Position numbers and translations under genes: made by a program. Positions 23,481 through 36,008 of a stretch of DNA of 64,000 nucleotides are shown piece by piece. A model generated the notes under the pieces. That model ran no database searches. It had not been told where the DNA came from and worked only from the letters and a program-made list of their open reading frames with translations. This DNA comes from Holothuria scabra. Taxonomy: Eukaryota > Echinodermata > Holothuroidea > Aspidochirotida > Holothuriidae. How positions within the stretch are numbered: position 1 is the stretch's first letter; each line of letters starts with the position of its first letter. Location: the NCBI GenBank assembly GCA_037179385.1, contig CM074200.1, positions 30,693,884 through 30,757,883 on the forward strand, given 5' to 3'.

Positions 23481-23983
23481 ATGCAGGAGGTTGCAAAACA
23501 TTGTGGTAAAAACATGTCTATCTACTACTGTAGCGGTGAGCACAAATGAACAGCAAAGACTGCATAATGTACATGAATCCTGTTAGCAGTGGAGGGATGG
23601 AGAGTTTAACTTTAAGAAATCTCCTAAACTTTTTAATTATTGATACAAATTTATGCTTTTTTACCGACAAAGATTTCCCCCCTCTAATCTGAAAAGTTCA
23701 CCACAGTGGAACTCCCCCCCCCCCCCCACCACTTAAGAACTTCTCTTGTAGTGTCACGCCCTCAGGATTTATTGTGTACACATTTCAGGGAATGTTTTAC
23801 AATATCCTATCAGTAGGATATCATTGTCTTTTATTTCTTTTTATTTTGGTAGAAAATATCACTTCATTTTCCTAAGTCCTGTAGGCATGCCTATTACAAC
23901 GTACACTGTCATTATTCTTACGTTGGTATGAAGAAGGGGAACACTAAGCTGATTAATCATGAAGATTCATTTTACCCTTTCAG

Positions 23984-24084
23984 AATGAAAGGCCAAGTGG
24001 GACTGTGACTGAAGCTAAAAAATAGGTGATGTGGAAGGGACCATGGAAGTTTCTAATGTTGACAGCAGTGAAAGAATCATGATG
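23984..24084 (+). pseudogene. 102-bp exon, copy 3 (1-base deletion)
   Basis: Same splice sites as copies 1 and 2. GCCAAAGAAATAGG has become GCTAAAAAATAGG, a one-base loss, making 101 bases and placing a TAG in frame. The deletion differs from that in copy 2, so the two copies decayed independently. Confidence 0.6.
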
Positions 24085-25211
24085 GTATGTAATACCAGCT
24101 CAACATTATATATACTCTGTTTGGGTATAACTATTCATTCATGAGGGATGGGGGGGGGGGGGGGTTATCCTAAATAATTGAACAGTGCCTTAGATACAGC
24201 TTACATGTTTTAAGTTGTGTAATATGGTAGAGTAATGTAGGCAAATGATGTAAAATCTATCTAGGAGAGACAGTGACCTAGTCTTTTGATTTTACAGTTT
24301 CATTGGAAGTCTTTGTAGGAAAAATAAATTTCATAATTCAGTTTATATTCAAAATATTTCCAAACAGTCTCTTCACTTCCAGTTTTTCTTTACACAAACG
24401 GATCTATACCTAACAGACAATTTGAAAACATGAATGTGTGTTAAAATGTATCTGTTAATTGTATTAGAACAAGTTTGGTTCTGTTTGAGGACATGAGGTA
24501 ATACAGTTATAAGAGTACAATTAGAAGACCCCTTTCATTTATGGAAGAAATATTAAATGACATACATAGGAGATAATTGTCATATATGCCAGGTACAAAA
24601 GATGAATTTGAAAAGAAAAAGACATCCTTCTTGGCTGTCAAGTTATTGTTCAGGAAAAGAGAACTTTGAAATGAAGAAAGTGATTGAAAGTATTGTTTGA
24701 TTAATTCAGAATAAAAAGATATTTAGAATCTCATATAGTGTATACAATATTCATTTTTATACAATAAATTGCTTTGATGGGCAGTCTTCCTAGATTTGGG
24801 GAAGTTATGTAATCATTTATCAGAGAAATGCAATAAAACTTAAGAAAGTTTAATTGAGCTACTATATCGACTAAAAGTTTTCTTTGACAAAGAAACATCT
24901 TTCAAGATGTTGTATTGTCCCAAAGAAATAACTTTGTGAAGTTATTCTAATGCAGTGATTCTTAACCTTTTTCTTCACAGTTCCCCTATGGCATTCAGAC
25001 ACTCAGGCTGTTTCCCCCTCAAAAATTATATCCTTTGTTGAATGCAGGAGGTTTCAAAACATTGTGGTAGACACATGTCTATCTAGCTGTCACCACAAAA
25101 GGACAGCATAGACTGGGTACATGCATGCTGTCGGCTGTGATGGGTTGAAAGTTTTACTCTAAAAACTCTTTTAAACTTTCTAACTTTCTGTATATCGACA
25201 CAAATTTTCAG

Positions 25212-26902
25212 AAACAGATCCAGGCGATGATAATGAGGGGATCCAGATTATCAGGCTGAATGTTCTGACTTATACGACTCAAGAGTCAGATCCAGCAACA
25301 TATCCTAAAGAAGATCCAGATTACCAGGTTCAATGCTCAGAAAGTGAGACTGAGGAGCAAGAGCATGGTATTTGAAACATCAGGTTTAGGTATCCCTCCC
25401 TGGAGTATTGCCCGTCCACTAGTGGTGAGATGCACCCAAACATCAGATGATATTGTAGTTCATACTTCTGATGGTAGCATAGAAAAAAGGAAATGGGATA
25501 AAAAGCACCTATGTGTATTCTGCTGCAAGCCCTACTCCAAAATTGCACTTCAGCTTGAGAGTGCCCATGATAGAAAGGTAGAAGTAGCTCGTTCTCTCAG
25601 CCTAAAGAAGAAAAGTAAGAAGAGGAAAAACATTTATGACAGACTTTGAAAAGCTGGGGACTAAGAACACAATATGGAGGTTCTTCACGGTATAGAAGAG
25701 GATCATTGGTAGTTTACAAGAGGCTCAAACATGGACAGACTGCATTTGGTGATGGTATTTTGCCCTGCTTCAATTGTTGGGGATTCTGTCCAAAGAAATA
25801 TATGTTGAAATAGGCAAAGTTGTGTAAGGGTATGGCAGCGCCCTCAAGCAAGAGTCAGCATGTAAGAGAGTCCATAGCTCTGCTCCCTGTCAAACAATTA
25901 TTTTGTTTCAAAGCAAATGAAGGGAATTCTTGACAGTATTACACAGGATGATATTGCTCTCATGATTTGAAATGATGATTACGTGTTGCGCTTTGGAGAG
26001 CACTTCATTTCTAGAGCAGGTCACACCACCCACTCTGAAAGGTAAATTGCTCATAAAGTGAGGGCGTTGGGAAGGGTCCTGAAGGAGTTTGGGAAGATCA
26101 CTCAAACACCAGTGGCCTCCTTTGACCTTATAAATCATATAAGGTTCAACAAAGTCATTGAGACAACAAAAGAACGCACAGGATTCAACTGGGAAGACAA
26201 CACCTTTCAGATACCTTCACTTGCATTGAAACGGGGCACAATCTGAACAAGTTGTGTGAAATAGTTTTGGCTGAGTCAATTAGAGTGAAAGATAGTGAAA
26301 TTCGGCATGCAAAAAGAGAGTGCCAAGAATTGATGAGAATTGAGTGGCCAAGAAAAATTTCTAGTCATGCTCTAAGGCAGTACGACAACCAGTAATGGCA
26401 AAACTCAAAGAAGGTCCCACCAACATCATTTCCCTGAATAAGCACCTGCAAAAAGTTTCCCAAAAAATGAAGGAAGACATCAAATCCCAAGGGGCTACAG
26501 CAAATTATTGTGGACAACTTTGCCATGCAATCCTTGCTCAGGTTATCTTATTTAACAGGAGAAGACCTGGGGAGACCCAGTACTTGAAGCTTACTACTCT
26601 TCAGAAAAATCTAATCAGAACAGGGGATGCTGGTGATGACATAATTCAGTCACCAACCATATCTGAAAAAGTTGCAGTGGACAGACTCTCACTGCTATAC
26701 AAGAGGCAGAAGGGACCATGGAGTTCCAATTATGCTTCCGGATGATCTAAAGGAATCGATTGAAGTCCTTTTTGACAACAAGAGAGATGCAGGTGAACAT
26801 CCTGATAATAGGCTATGGGTTTGCCAGATGTGGATTAAAATTTCCAGTGCGACAAGAAAGAACGTGGATCCAAATAATAAGTTGCAAGTTTGTTTAGCAT
26901 GA
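25212..26902 (+). pseudogene. Decayed zinc-finger / tyrosine-recombinase-like gene
   Basis: After an acceptor-like AATTTTCAG come ordered homologous pieces in shifting frames. First is an acidic N-terminus (QESDPATYPKEDPDY, SESETEEQ). Next is a knuckle with W-K-K-LCVFCCKPYSKIALQLESAH, where the usual first His of the CCHH pattern is replaced by Gln. Then come EVARSLSLKKKSKKRK; LVVYKRL...ILPCFNCWGF (second Cys pair); QDDIALMI...RFGEHF; HKVRALGRVLKEFGK; FQIPSLALKRG; HAILAQVILFNRRRPGET, which resembles the Arg-I box of tyrosine recombinases; and VPIMLPDDLKESIEVL...NRLWVCQ. The downstream catalytic H-x-x-R and Tyr boxes are missing. At least six frameshifts or stops occur (e.g. TGA 25373, stop at 25647, TAG about 25810). 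The family is recalled from many uncharacterised animal proteins and is related in layout to Crypton-type recombinases. Homology is fairly sure; any activity is excluded. Confidence 0.6.
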
Positions 26903-27401
26903 TGAAAGTATGGAATAATGTGTTTTAATTCACAACTTTTGTTAAATTGGATGTGAGAAGTAAGAGTCTTTTTGTCATGTCTTCCTTTTAGTTAAAGGCT
27001 TTGGTCTTTTAATCAAGGCTGTTTTCGAAGGATGTGTTGGATGTGTTGGATGATATACAAGAGGCAAAAGGGACCATGGAGTTCCAATTATGCTTCCGGA
27101 TGATCTAAAGGAATCGATTGAAGTCCTTTGTGACAACAGGAGAGATGCAGGTGAACATCCTGATAATAGGCTGTGGGTTTGCCAGATGTGGATTAAAATT
27201 TCCAGTGCGACAAGAAAGAACATGGATCCAAATAATAAGTTGCAAGTTTGTTTAGCATGATGAAAGTATGGAATAATGTGTTTTAATTCACAACTTTTGT
27301 TAAATTAGATGTGAGAGGTAAGAATCTTTTTGTCATGTCTTCCTTTTAGTTAAAGGCTTTGGTCTTTTAATCAAGGCTGTTTTCGAAGGATGTGTTGGAT
27401 G
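26697..27401 (+). repeat. 358-bp tandem duplication of the pseudogene 3' end
   Basis: Copy 1 is 26697-27054 and copy 2 is 27055-27401. The landmarks ATACAAGAGGCA(G/A)AAGGGACC, GGATGATCTAAAGGAATCG and CGAAGGATGTGTTGGATG are all offset by 358 bp. Only about ten differences are visible, so the duplication is fairly recent. It repeats the last recognisable coding block (VPIMLPDDLKES...) plus about 150 bp of 3' sequence. Confidence 0.85.
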
Positions 27402-30400
27402 AAGAAGTTTACCTAAAAATGGCTTCCAAAAAACCCAGAAAATAATACCAGTACAAAACAGTCAAAAGTCAAGGCTTGATGTTTTTTAAATTAAAGTTGC
27501 ACATCTTCAGATAAGTAGCACCTAGTCTACTAATACTTTGCTGGGCTCTACTTGAAATGGGGATGACACTGAGACGCCCATAGTAAGTTTCTCAGTAAAA
27601 AATCTTTGGGTACAACTTGAAATATAACCAATGTTTTCTGGACTCTACTACGTCCAAATATACACGATTACAACCATGTGAATTCTACCAAAACAGGCCA
27701 GGTTCAACCCCTCAGAAATCCAAAAGAGAAAAAAAATATGCCAGCGCTCAAGACTGGATGTCATAGGAGACAAGGTTAGCAACACTACTGTAGGCCCACT
27801 AGACGGCTCACCATTGCTTTACAAACCGAATCACATGCGTGTTAATGCACGTTATGTGGTACGTCATTGCAAACACCTGTGCTACAATATTAGCGCTGCT
27901 CATGTGACCATGAATACGTGACCAGATTGTGCATGATGCCTCAATGTACTGTGACTGCTTAGCATTCACAATAACACAGTCAAAGGAACAGTGTAAACTG
28001 AGTATAGGCACTGTTCTTTTGTATTGTCCGTGCATGTGCATAGCTGTTTTGTACAGTGCATGAAGACAGAACTTTTGCGTATGTTGGGAAACAAAAGGTG
28101 GGCGTATGTACCCCTGCATATTGGCCACTGATATGCTTCAAAGCCCCTAGCTAGTACAGTTGCACAGTAACCCCTTTCCATGAAGTTGCTAAGATAACTT
28201 TATCTCAGCATTTGTTCTAGATACGTGTTCTTATATAGCACAGTGTTTGTACCTCCAACTGTGTCATAACAGTCGGCTGTCCTGTTGCAGCATTTTTCAA
28301 ATTTTTTTCCATTTTGCTTCAAATTTCATTTGTACCAATTGCAGAGGTTTTAACTGTGTGTGAAATGATACAATATACCACATCGAATCTTGCAAAATGC
28401 AAAAGTGATTTTGGCCTTGTCAGGTCCTAGCCTAGCAATCAAAGTAAATTTGCTAATCTGCTGTTTTGCTAGTTTGCTAGTTTTTGTAGTAGATAAAATA
28501 ATTCATGTCGTCTTTTTCAGCATTGTTTGGTAAATTGGGTGAAAACGTTCATTTTGAAGTTGATGAATGTTCTACCTTGTTATTCACTAATTTTGATGTA
28601 TGTGCAGCTTTGAAAAGGTTAGTGTTTGGTGTGGCACATCTCCCATACCTTCCAGTTGATGGCATACCACATTAAAGAAGAAAGTACTGTAATGAAGGTT
28701 GATCTCACTCACTCAGTGTTTGAAGTTTGAGGTACGATGGGGGAATGGTTTTCATACTTACACTCAAAAATACTCTGACCTGACCTGTGACTGGTAAAAT
28801 GTCTCCAGTTTTTCTGTATGACATCTACTGGCTACATTCATTTCTACCCTTGCTATAAATTTTGTGTCCTTCCTTGCATTATATAAGTATTATGCATTGC
28901 CTATGGCTAACCTCTTGATATAAGGTACGATCTGGTTATGACATGGCATACAAAATTACAAATAAATATACCATGTACAATTATATATTCCATTTATACA
29001 GTTAAATATTCTGCATTAAGTTTTAATTATAAAAATCTAGTTGAATTTCATTATTTCCCATTCTAGGTTTCTTTAAAATTTTTCAATGTGAGACAATTTT
29101 AACAAAGAATGACTTTGGAGTGCTCATCAGTTTCACTAAAACCATATTTTTTTATTAGAGAGAAAATTTGAAATATTTCAATTTGAAATGACAATAATGC
29201 ATTATTCATTTATAATGTTGCTGTGGAATCTTTGCACAGCTGTTCAACTTGCGTCAAAATTTGCACAAATCGAAATGAAAAGTGTTTCATGCACTAAATG
29301 TGATTCAAAGGGGGTATTCCAGCTAACAGGCGCATGTCCAGGATTTTGAGGAGGGGGTTGGGGGTGAGGTACAGTGTCTGATCACTGGCCTGGGAAGGGC
29401 TCTAAGGGAGGGGAACCTCCTTTTTTATTTTTTTGTTCCATGACCCCCTAAAATAAACTTCATTTTTTAAGAACTAGATGGCGGATCAAGAAATGGCGGT
29501 GGGGGTCTGACAGGTGAGACCCCCAGAAGCTCTGAGGTTTTAGCATATGTCTGGGTGAAAATTGAGTCTGATGATAGGTATATTCTGGTTCATTGTGTTA
29601 CACCTTGTTTCATTTTGTGAATTAACCTTTAAAAAATTCTTATAGTGAGCACAAGCAGGGGGTCTGGACCCCCCTTGGACAAGGGCCTGTACAAATATGA
29701 AAATTGAAAGTGAATTCACTACACTTTTGAAAGAGGAGGATTAAATGCATCATTTTTCTTTCCCCATGTTTGCCTCCATCCCAAGCCCTAATAAAATTTA
29801 TTCATAAGTTGGATCTAAAGCTCGCAATTAAGTGAGATCAAACTTGAACATAGTAGCAGCAGATATTTCCATTAGTAAACAAACACAGTTTGGTTTATAC
29901 TCGGCATGCAGAATGAAGAGTTAAGGCCCAATTCAAAATTGGAGCCTTTACATGCAGTTTGTTGGTACGTTTGCTACCTTTGGAAGTGAAATTTGTTTTA
30001 AAATTTACATGTTTTAATTAGGTAGAAAAAGGAGAGATAAAAAAGCATGGGGGAGATGGCTGTCATAGTCCAATCATCCCCACCCTCCTGGGTATGGCAT
30101 TGGGGCTCTAGAAAAGAAGATCTAAGGAAGTTTCAATGAAGAAATAATAGCTGTGACGTCAGAATAACGAAACAGAAAGTACCAGACCTTTATCCAATCG
30201 AGCGAATAGTCACATCGGTGTCTTGTCCGTTATATAACCTAGCAGGCCAACTGTTAAATCATCAAGAAAGTTGAAGCTGGGTGGAATCTGCTAAAATGAA
30301 TAGTCCTATTCCTAAACACTGACTGAGGGATCATTTACTTAAAACTACAAATGATGAGAGTACTCGGGACTATATGCAGTGTAATGCTCTGTAATGAAGT

Positions 30401-30728
30401 GCCTTCATATTCTCTGCCAGTTGGACTTCAAAATAAGCCTGGGGATTGTTTCGTTCAGAAGATCTCAAAGGACATTTTAAAGCTCGCCTAAACTGGCAAA
30501 TGTTACTTTGCCCCCAATAGTTTCATTTAAAGTGACCAAAAAAAAACATGAAGCTGCTAATTTCTGCATAAGTAAGGGATGGCACACAAGTGGACTTCCA
30601 GCTGCCATAGTACATCAACACTCTCAGCCACACCAGAGCTCTTCCACAGAAAGTCCAACACTAGCACCCTGCTTTTAACAGCTTACATGTCGACATGGTC
30701 GGCATCCTCAAATTCGCATTGTACATTG
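27402..30728. other. Non-coding stretch
   Basis: No supported gene on either strand. AT-rich, with scattered GGGG-rich words near 29340-29520. A 106-codon minus frame at 27808-28128 has no family features. Confidence 0.45.
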
Positions 30729-31093
30729 TCAGGGTTCAATTTTCATGTTTGTCCGATTGTCCGGGACAACTAAAATTTGATACGGACAACCAGACGTTAA
30801 AGGTTGGTTGTCCAATGGACAACCACTTTCCTCTCAGATTGAAAAGGTATACATACAGCTGACTTACAGACTCTTTCAATATTTTCCATCACACCATGTT
30901 TCAGACTTGAAGTGTTTCTGTCTCTCAAACATGCCATCTTTTTATTCTTCTAGACCAAAAATACATGATCACAATGGCTGTTTTGTAATTGTGTGCAAAA
31001 TGTTCCAGACAACCAAATTTCCTATTGGACAACCAAAACAAGTGTAATGGTTGCCCGAAGGAGAACTGTAAATTCTTCTGAAAATCGAGGCCT
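30729..31093. mobile_element. hAT-like MITE with GGACAACCAA motifs
   Basis: The left end CAGGGTTCAATTTTCA and right end TGAAAATCGAGGCCTG are inverted repeats with three mismatches in 16. The interior repeats GTCCGGGACAACTAAA, GGACAACCA, TTGGTTGTCC and AGACAACCAAA. ATTGTCA occurs at both borders (30724-30730 and 31094-31100) but overlaps the left CAG, so the target-site duplication is ambiguous. No transposase frame. Confidence 0.4.
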
Positions 31094-31904
31094 GATTGTC
31101 AAAGTGAGGGTGTATATACCAGCATACACAATCTTCAAATACAGTATGTTAGGCAACTTTAACCATCGCCATTCCCGCGCTGTATTCTACGCTGTTGTGA
31201 GCCTGCATCTGCGTTTTCAACCCTATTGACCAACTGCAAGAAGTTAATGTATACGTAAAAGGGGTGGCGTATGAGGCCCCTTCCCTTTGAGAAATTTTTG
31301 CTCATTTACAAGGAGCTTAAATGCAAGGTGGTGCGACATTTTCCTTCTTTTTCTCCTAAAAAGACCCTCATTTCTTCCTCGACTGCATGACCAACTCTTA
31401 TTGCAATTTTTAGCGGCATATGCATGCAGAGCAGGGGTGCAAGCCAAGGAGCAGGGGCATGGCCCCCAATTGCGCCTCATGGTTACGTGCCTGGACGTAG
31501 GCCTATTGGACCCATTTGATCGTGGCACAACTTTTTTGCCAGAATCTGAGTCTTGTCCACATGCTCAGAAAATACAATTTTCTGTTACTCTGGAAGTGAT
31601 CACAGCTGCTCTTAAATATTTGTAGAGGGAGGGGTTAAAGTTTGTTTTGGACCACTGTCTTGGGAAGAGGTGTAAAGGAGGGGGAATCCCTCTCCTGTGG
31701 TAAACGTTTGAAAGTTTGATTTTCCTAAAATGCAATTTGGTTCTATTGTGCAAATTTTAAGGAAAATTATTGAAAATGTTTAATATTTCTGACTGAAAAA
31801 AGGTGTTTTCTAACTTGAATAGTGGGGGAGGGACGGCAGTAAGCTTTACAGCATCTCGCTTGGATGAGTTGCCTAACGAGTAGAAGGCTAATGATAGGGC
31901 ATAT
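31094..31904. other. Non-coding stretch
   Basis: A 112-codon + frame (31287-31625) and opposing minus frames show no domain-like pattern. Nothing else seen. Confidence 0.4.
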
Positions 31905-32870
31905 ACCTGTGATGGGTGCGCATGAAGCGTGAAGAGGAATCAGTATTTAAAACTCAACATTTCAGTAGTAGAACTGAACAATTTTGAATGAAGATCAGAG
32001 GAAGACCCTTTTCCACTTCAGCTGAATACGGAGGGGCCCTTAGAATATTCGTAGTGAATCGTGATGTACACTAGTCTATTGCCCTACAGAGTTCTTTTCA
32101 TGTGGTGTGTATATACACTTTACTTGTGACGGGAAGCGCCGAAAAACAAATTTTAAACGAGTTTTTAAGATATCTCAGTTGTTACATTAAATGGAAATTA
32201 TAAACAGAATGGCCCATTTACACTTAAGTTAAATAAGGATGAGACATGAGATATTCGTACTAAGGCAATATACGATACCCTTTTCTCCTGTAGAGTGATT
32301 TTCATGTTTCATGTGCTGAGTGTAAAGCCCTTTGCGACAGGGCGCGTTCGTGCCCGTCAAAAATGAATATGGCAATTATAAAGAAAGGACGGTCCCTTTT
32401 CGCTTTATCTGAACAAGGGTGGGCCCTGACAATATTCTTACTGAAGCACAAGCGTACACAGGTTTCCAAAGAATCATTTCACGCGATGTATTTAGAGCTA
32501 CAATCTGTGATGGGGTGCGCAAAGCGCGTCGGAAAAAAGAATTTAAAGACAGCTCAATAGTGAAATTGAATTAAAAGTAGAGGAAGAATGCCACACCCTT
32601 TCACTTAAGTCGAATATAAAGGGTGGCCCCTGAGAATATTTGCACTGAAGGTTTGGTAAAAATAGGTTACTATAGAGTCTTTATACACAATGTGTATAGA
32701 GCCCTAACCTGTGATGGGGTGCGTGGACCGCGCTGAAAAAATTAACTTTTCAGACACCTCAGTGTAGTGTAATTGAATATAGATTAGAGAAAGAATGGGC
32801 CCCTTTCACTTCAGGGGGTTCACTTTATGCACCCCCTTTCACAGTAAGGATGGGACCCATATGCTCCAGA
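31905..32870 (+). repeat. Degenerate tandem array, about 200-bp unit, about five copies
   Basis: Each unit carries CCTGTGATGGGGTGCGC..GCGC (about 31909, 32126, 32334, 32504, 32708), then AAAA(A)TTTAAA..CTCA, GAGGAAGA..GCCC.TTTCACTT.AG, GAATAT..GG(G)GCCC, GAATATT.G(C/T)A and a TACACA tail. Units are 170-217 bp apart and strongly diverged, like an old satellite remnant. Confidence 0.65.
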
Positions 32871-35800
32871 ATTAGGGTGAAACAGGTCATCATCAGTTGA
32901 GGAGGAGGGCACACTTGGTGTGAGAAGGGAGCCACCCTCCTCCCCTGCTTGTTACGCTATAAAATACCCCCGTTGGTGGTCCAGGGTCCAGGGGCGAAGC
33001 TTCCTGGGGTATTTCAAAAAGTTACGTGCATGCAGAATGAAGCCGAATCTCTCCAAATGAAATTTGGATGGTCACTAAACACACCATAAAGGACCTTAAA
33101 ATTGGACATTTTTGAACAACATTACTCGAGATGACTGATGATTTACGCTTTGTGAGGAGAGGACAAGATATAGTGATGCAAGTTTCCTGAGGCTTTGTGA
33201 ATTTTACTTAACTCAAGCTGCCGTACGGGAACTCGCTCCTGAATACCTACACCAAGTCAGAAAAATACACGTAGCGCGCCGAAAAGAATTAGCCATGTAT
33301 TTCATTTTGTTATGTTCTATGTCATTTTTCAAGCCAAATGCTTATGAATCAACAAACTTTTTAGGAGGATTTTCCCGACTATTTTTCAGACATTCTGCCC
33401 CAATTTGGGGTTTTTCAAAAAACAAGGGGGAGGGGGCACAGTGCTCGCCTTCCTCCGTCTCATACGCCTGTGCCTAGTAGGTGCAGATCCAAAGGTCTTG
33501 GCCCTCTGCTCTCGTGCAAAGTAGTGAAATAATAAATAAGGAAAGGAGAGGGGAACCTCTTTACACATAGCGAAAAAATTTCAATTGAAAATTGTTTGGA
33601 GCGAAACTGCAAGCTGCTTGACTTCTTTGGCGCACTTTTCACGCATTTCCCATGTCAGACGATCGGTCATACCCTCTGCTACTCCCTGTAAGAGCCTTTC
33701 AGTGGAATCAATAATGTTAAAAGACCTCGAACAATTCCTGTGATTTTCTATCCTCCATCTCCCAGGGGCTTAACCTTGTAGAGCGGCTGGCTCCCCGGGC
33801 GGCACTTTTACAGGCGGCATTTCTTGTGTTTTGTAGTGAAGGGTTTTCCTGTATAACCTAAGGACGTCAAAAACACAGGGACGGCTACGACGGCACATAG
33901 GCAACTCTAGCCATACGTACACCCCCAACACATCCCACATTATTCTCGCCGATTGTGCGTTAATTCGAGTTCAAAAAATGGTCGAAGTGTGAGTTTTCTA
34001 CATAAATTATAAGGTAGTTTATTTACTTTATTGCACATTATATGAATAATTTCTCAATTAAATTTTTGTAATTTTACCTAACAGTTTCCGAACTCTCATA
34101 TTACTAAACTTGAGTAGTTGGCTGATAAAGACTTCAGTGAGCGTTTTTCTGGGAGCCTTGGGATTTTATTGATATGGGTAGTCTTAAGTGCGAGGATTCC
34201 CTTTGTTCCCCTACAATGTAACTAGACGAACGCATTTTTCATCCTTATCTTTCTTTGACCAGGATTATTTATTATTCATTTAAAACAAATTGCATTTCGG
34301 AACATCAGGCACTAAGCGAAGGTGAAAGGGAGCGAAGGGCGACATCACCTCTTTGAGCAAAGGATATTTTTTGGCACTAGTGTTGATAATTTTTGTTTTT
34401 ATATTAATACTTTTGCATGTCAAATGACGTCAGAATGTACAGAAACAGCATGGAACCGTCACTCTTGACGGAATCCCGCAATCCTTCATTTAGATTTTGA
34501 AATTATGTGTGTGTGTGTGTGTGGAGGGGGGGGGGGGGATGAGGACGGGAATCCTTATATGGTACCTTACAAGAGGCACCAGGACTTCAAAGGGGCTTAT
34601 ATTTTTCATCAGCGCCTGTAGAAATCGATCTTCTAAACGGGGCAAGATGGTTTCTACAGAGAGTACAAAAGACACTTCCCTTATCTCACTACGGGCTTGG
34701 CCCTGAAGACACTCGGGGAAGGCTGTCTGTCTCAACATTTCCTATGAGATCTTACAACAACGAATGTTTGGATGTAACTTAAAGGACCTGGGAAGTGCCA
34801 TTTCCTGCAATCTGATTTTTGTTTTACCAAATTTCCCTGGTATATGCTAAGCGCCAAAGGACTGTGGCGCTCCGCTGAGATGCTGTAACGATGATTTCTT
34901 TTGGGAAAGGTCGTGGATCCCACGTGGATCTGCAAAATAGACCGGATCTGGTAAAAAATGTAACGGGCTGAAATTAAGGTGACCATTGATCTGGTTTTGT
35001 TTTCGCTGATGGTTTGTCCGGCATTTCTGTGCGGCGGGTTTGGATTTAGTCATAAGCTTCCACTGCCTTGTCTCAATTATTCTTTGGAAAAATCCACATC
35101 AGCTAGTAAGATCTCGCAACCCCGAAACAATTCATATTCTAGTTAATTTTATGCTAAATCAAATGAGTTTTAACACATTTTGATATAAGATAACGTCCAT
35201 GTTATCAATGTGGCGTAAAGTTTGATGTTAGTCATTCATGCGAATGTACCAACAAAATCGGCTAAAGTACCGACAACATACCCCTCCGAGGAGCAAAAGT
35301 GTGGGTGGAGGGCAGTTGCCTTCACCCCCCCCCCCCCATCCTCCCTGCTTGGCTACGCTGCTGGAGTGGTCATCGCAAGGTATTGATATTAAGCCAAAAT
35401 ATTGAAGTAAGGCCTGAAGGGTCGTTATTGATAGATTGCAAAGGATTTGCATGAATTCTGATTGCTTTAAAATAAATTTGTGATGTGAATGGTTGAAGTC
35501 CATCAACTGTTCAAATTAATTCATTTCTCACCCTACCCCGTACAGAAATCTATAGCTTTAACACCCTTTGGGATTATTTACAAAAAAAAAAAAAACTCGG
35601 AGAGTTCCGTACAGTCCCACCTCAATCGCTCTATAACGGAGGTGAAATCTCGCTTAACGATATAGTCGAAGTAACGTCGCGACAGATGAAGTATACAGTA
35701 TATCTTAGAAATCTTGTTTGATTCAGTTAATACACTGGAGAACTTCCACGTCTTGTAACAAAATGCACAAAATTACCAAACCAAATCTGCAACTCAAAAA

Positions 35801-35935
35801 AATGTGGGTTTGGGTTAATTGTTGCGTAGAAAAGATGAAAGGTGGCATCTTTCACTATTGCACCTACCCTGCGGTACTGTGTGTACGTACATACACACAT
35901 CCACACACTAAGTGTTGTTACACGCAGCAATTCGA
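32871..35935. other. Non-coding stretch
   Basis: No supported gene. It contains a (GT)n-poly(G) run at 34506-34538, poly(C) at about 35325-35337 and poly(A) at about 35581-35594. Confidence 0.45.
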
Positions 35936-36008
35936 GGGGTCCTCGAGTTGAGGTGCCGTGTCTGACCGGACTTTGCGTCCTCGAGTTGGTAGCTATGTAC
36001 GTATGTGT
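35936..36008 (-). repeat. Inverted copy of the GAGGAC flank of the TATG array
   Basis: GTCCTCGAGTTGGTAGCTATGTAC (35977-36000, of which the core GAGTTGGTAGCTATGTA is key) is the reverse complement, with two changes, of TACATAGCTATCAACTTGAGGAC at 15878. A second GTCCTCGAGTTGAGG lies just upstream. The same element therefore borders both TATG arrays, in opposite orientation. Confidence 0.55.

Larger units (their letters stand above)
18750..25205 (+). repeat. Large tandem array, about 2.2-kb units, carrying an exon
   Basis: The same landmarks recur in the same order. A GCAGTCTN(5-8)GTGGAAGTT word lies at about 18830, 20985, 23240 and 24780. GCATACATGCATG..GTCAGCTG lies at about 19190, 21323, 23558 and 25113. 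The GTTCCCCTTGAAA...CCCCCAGTTAAGAA block lies at about 19285, 20340, 21418, 22030, 22595 and 23655. GACATACAATTGGAGGACATG lies near 20050, 20630, 22280, 22890 and 24420. GCCAGGTACAAAAGATGAATTTG lies near 20205, 20800, 22455, 23050 and 24590. Higher-order units are about 2155, 2255 and 1540 bp, with a sub-block duplicated inside the first two. Similarity between copies is high but with indels. Confidence 0.8.

Noticed and set aside
27808..28181. Minus-strand frames of 71-106 codons
   Set aside because: Overlapping random frames with no domain pattern, start context or splice pairing.
31244..31625. Opposing frames of 94 and 112 codons
   Set aside because: Both strands are open over the same DNA and neither shows motifs. 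Likely chance.
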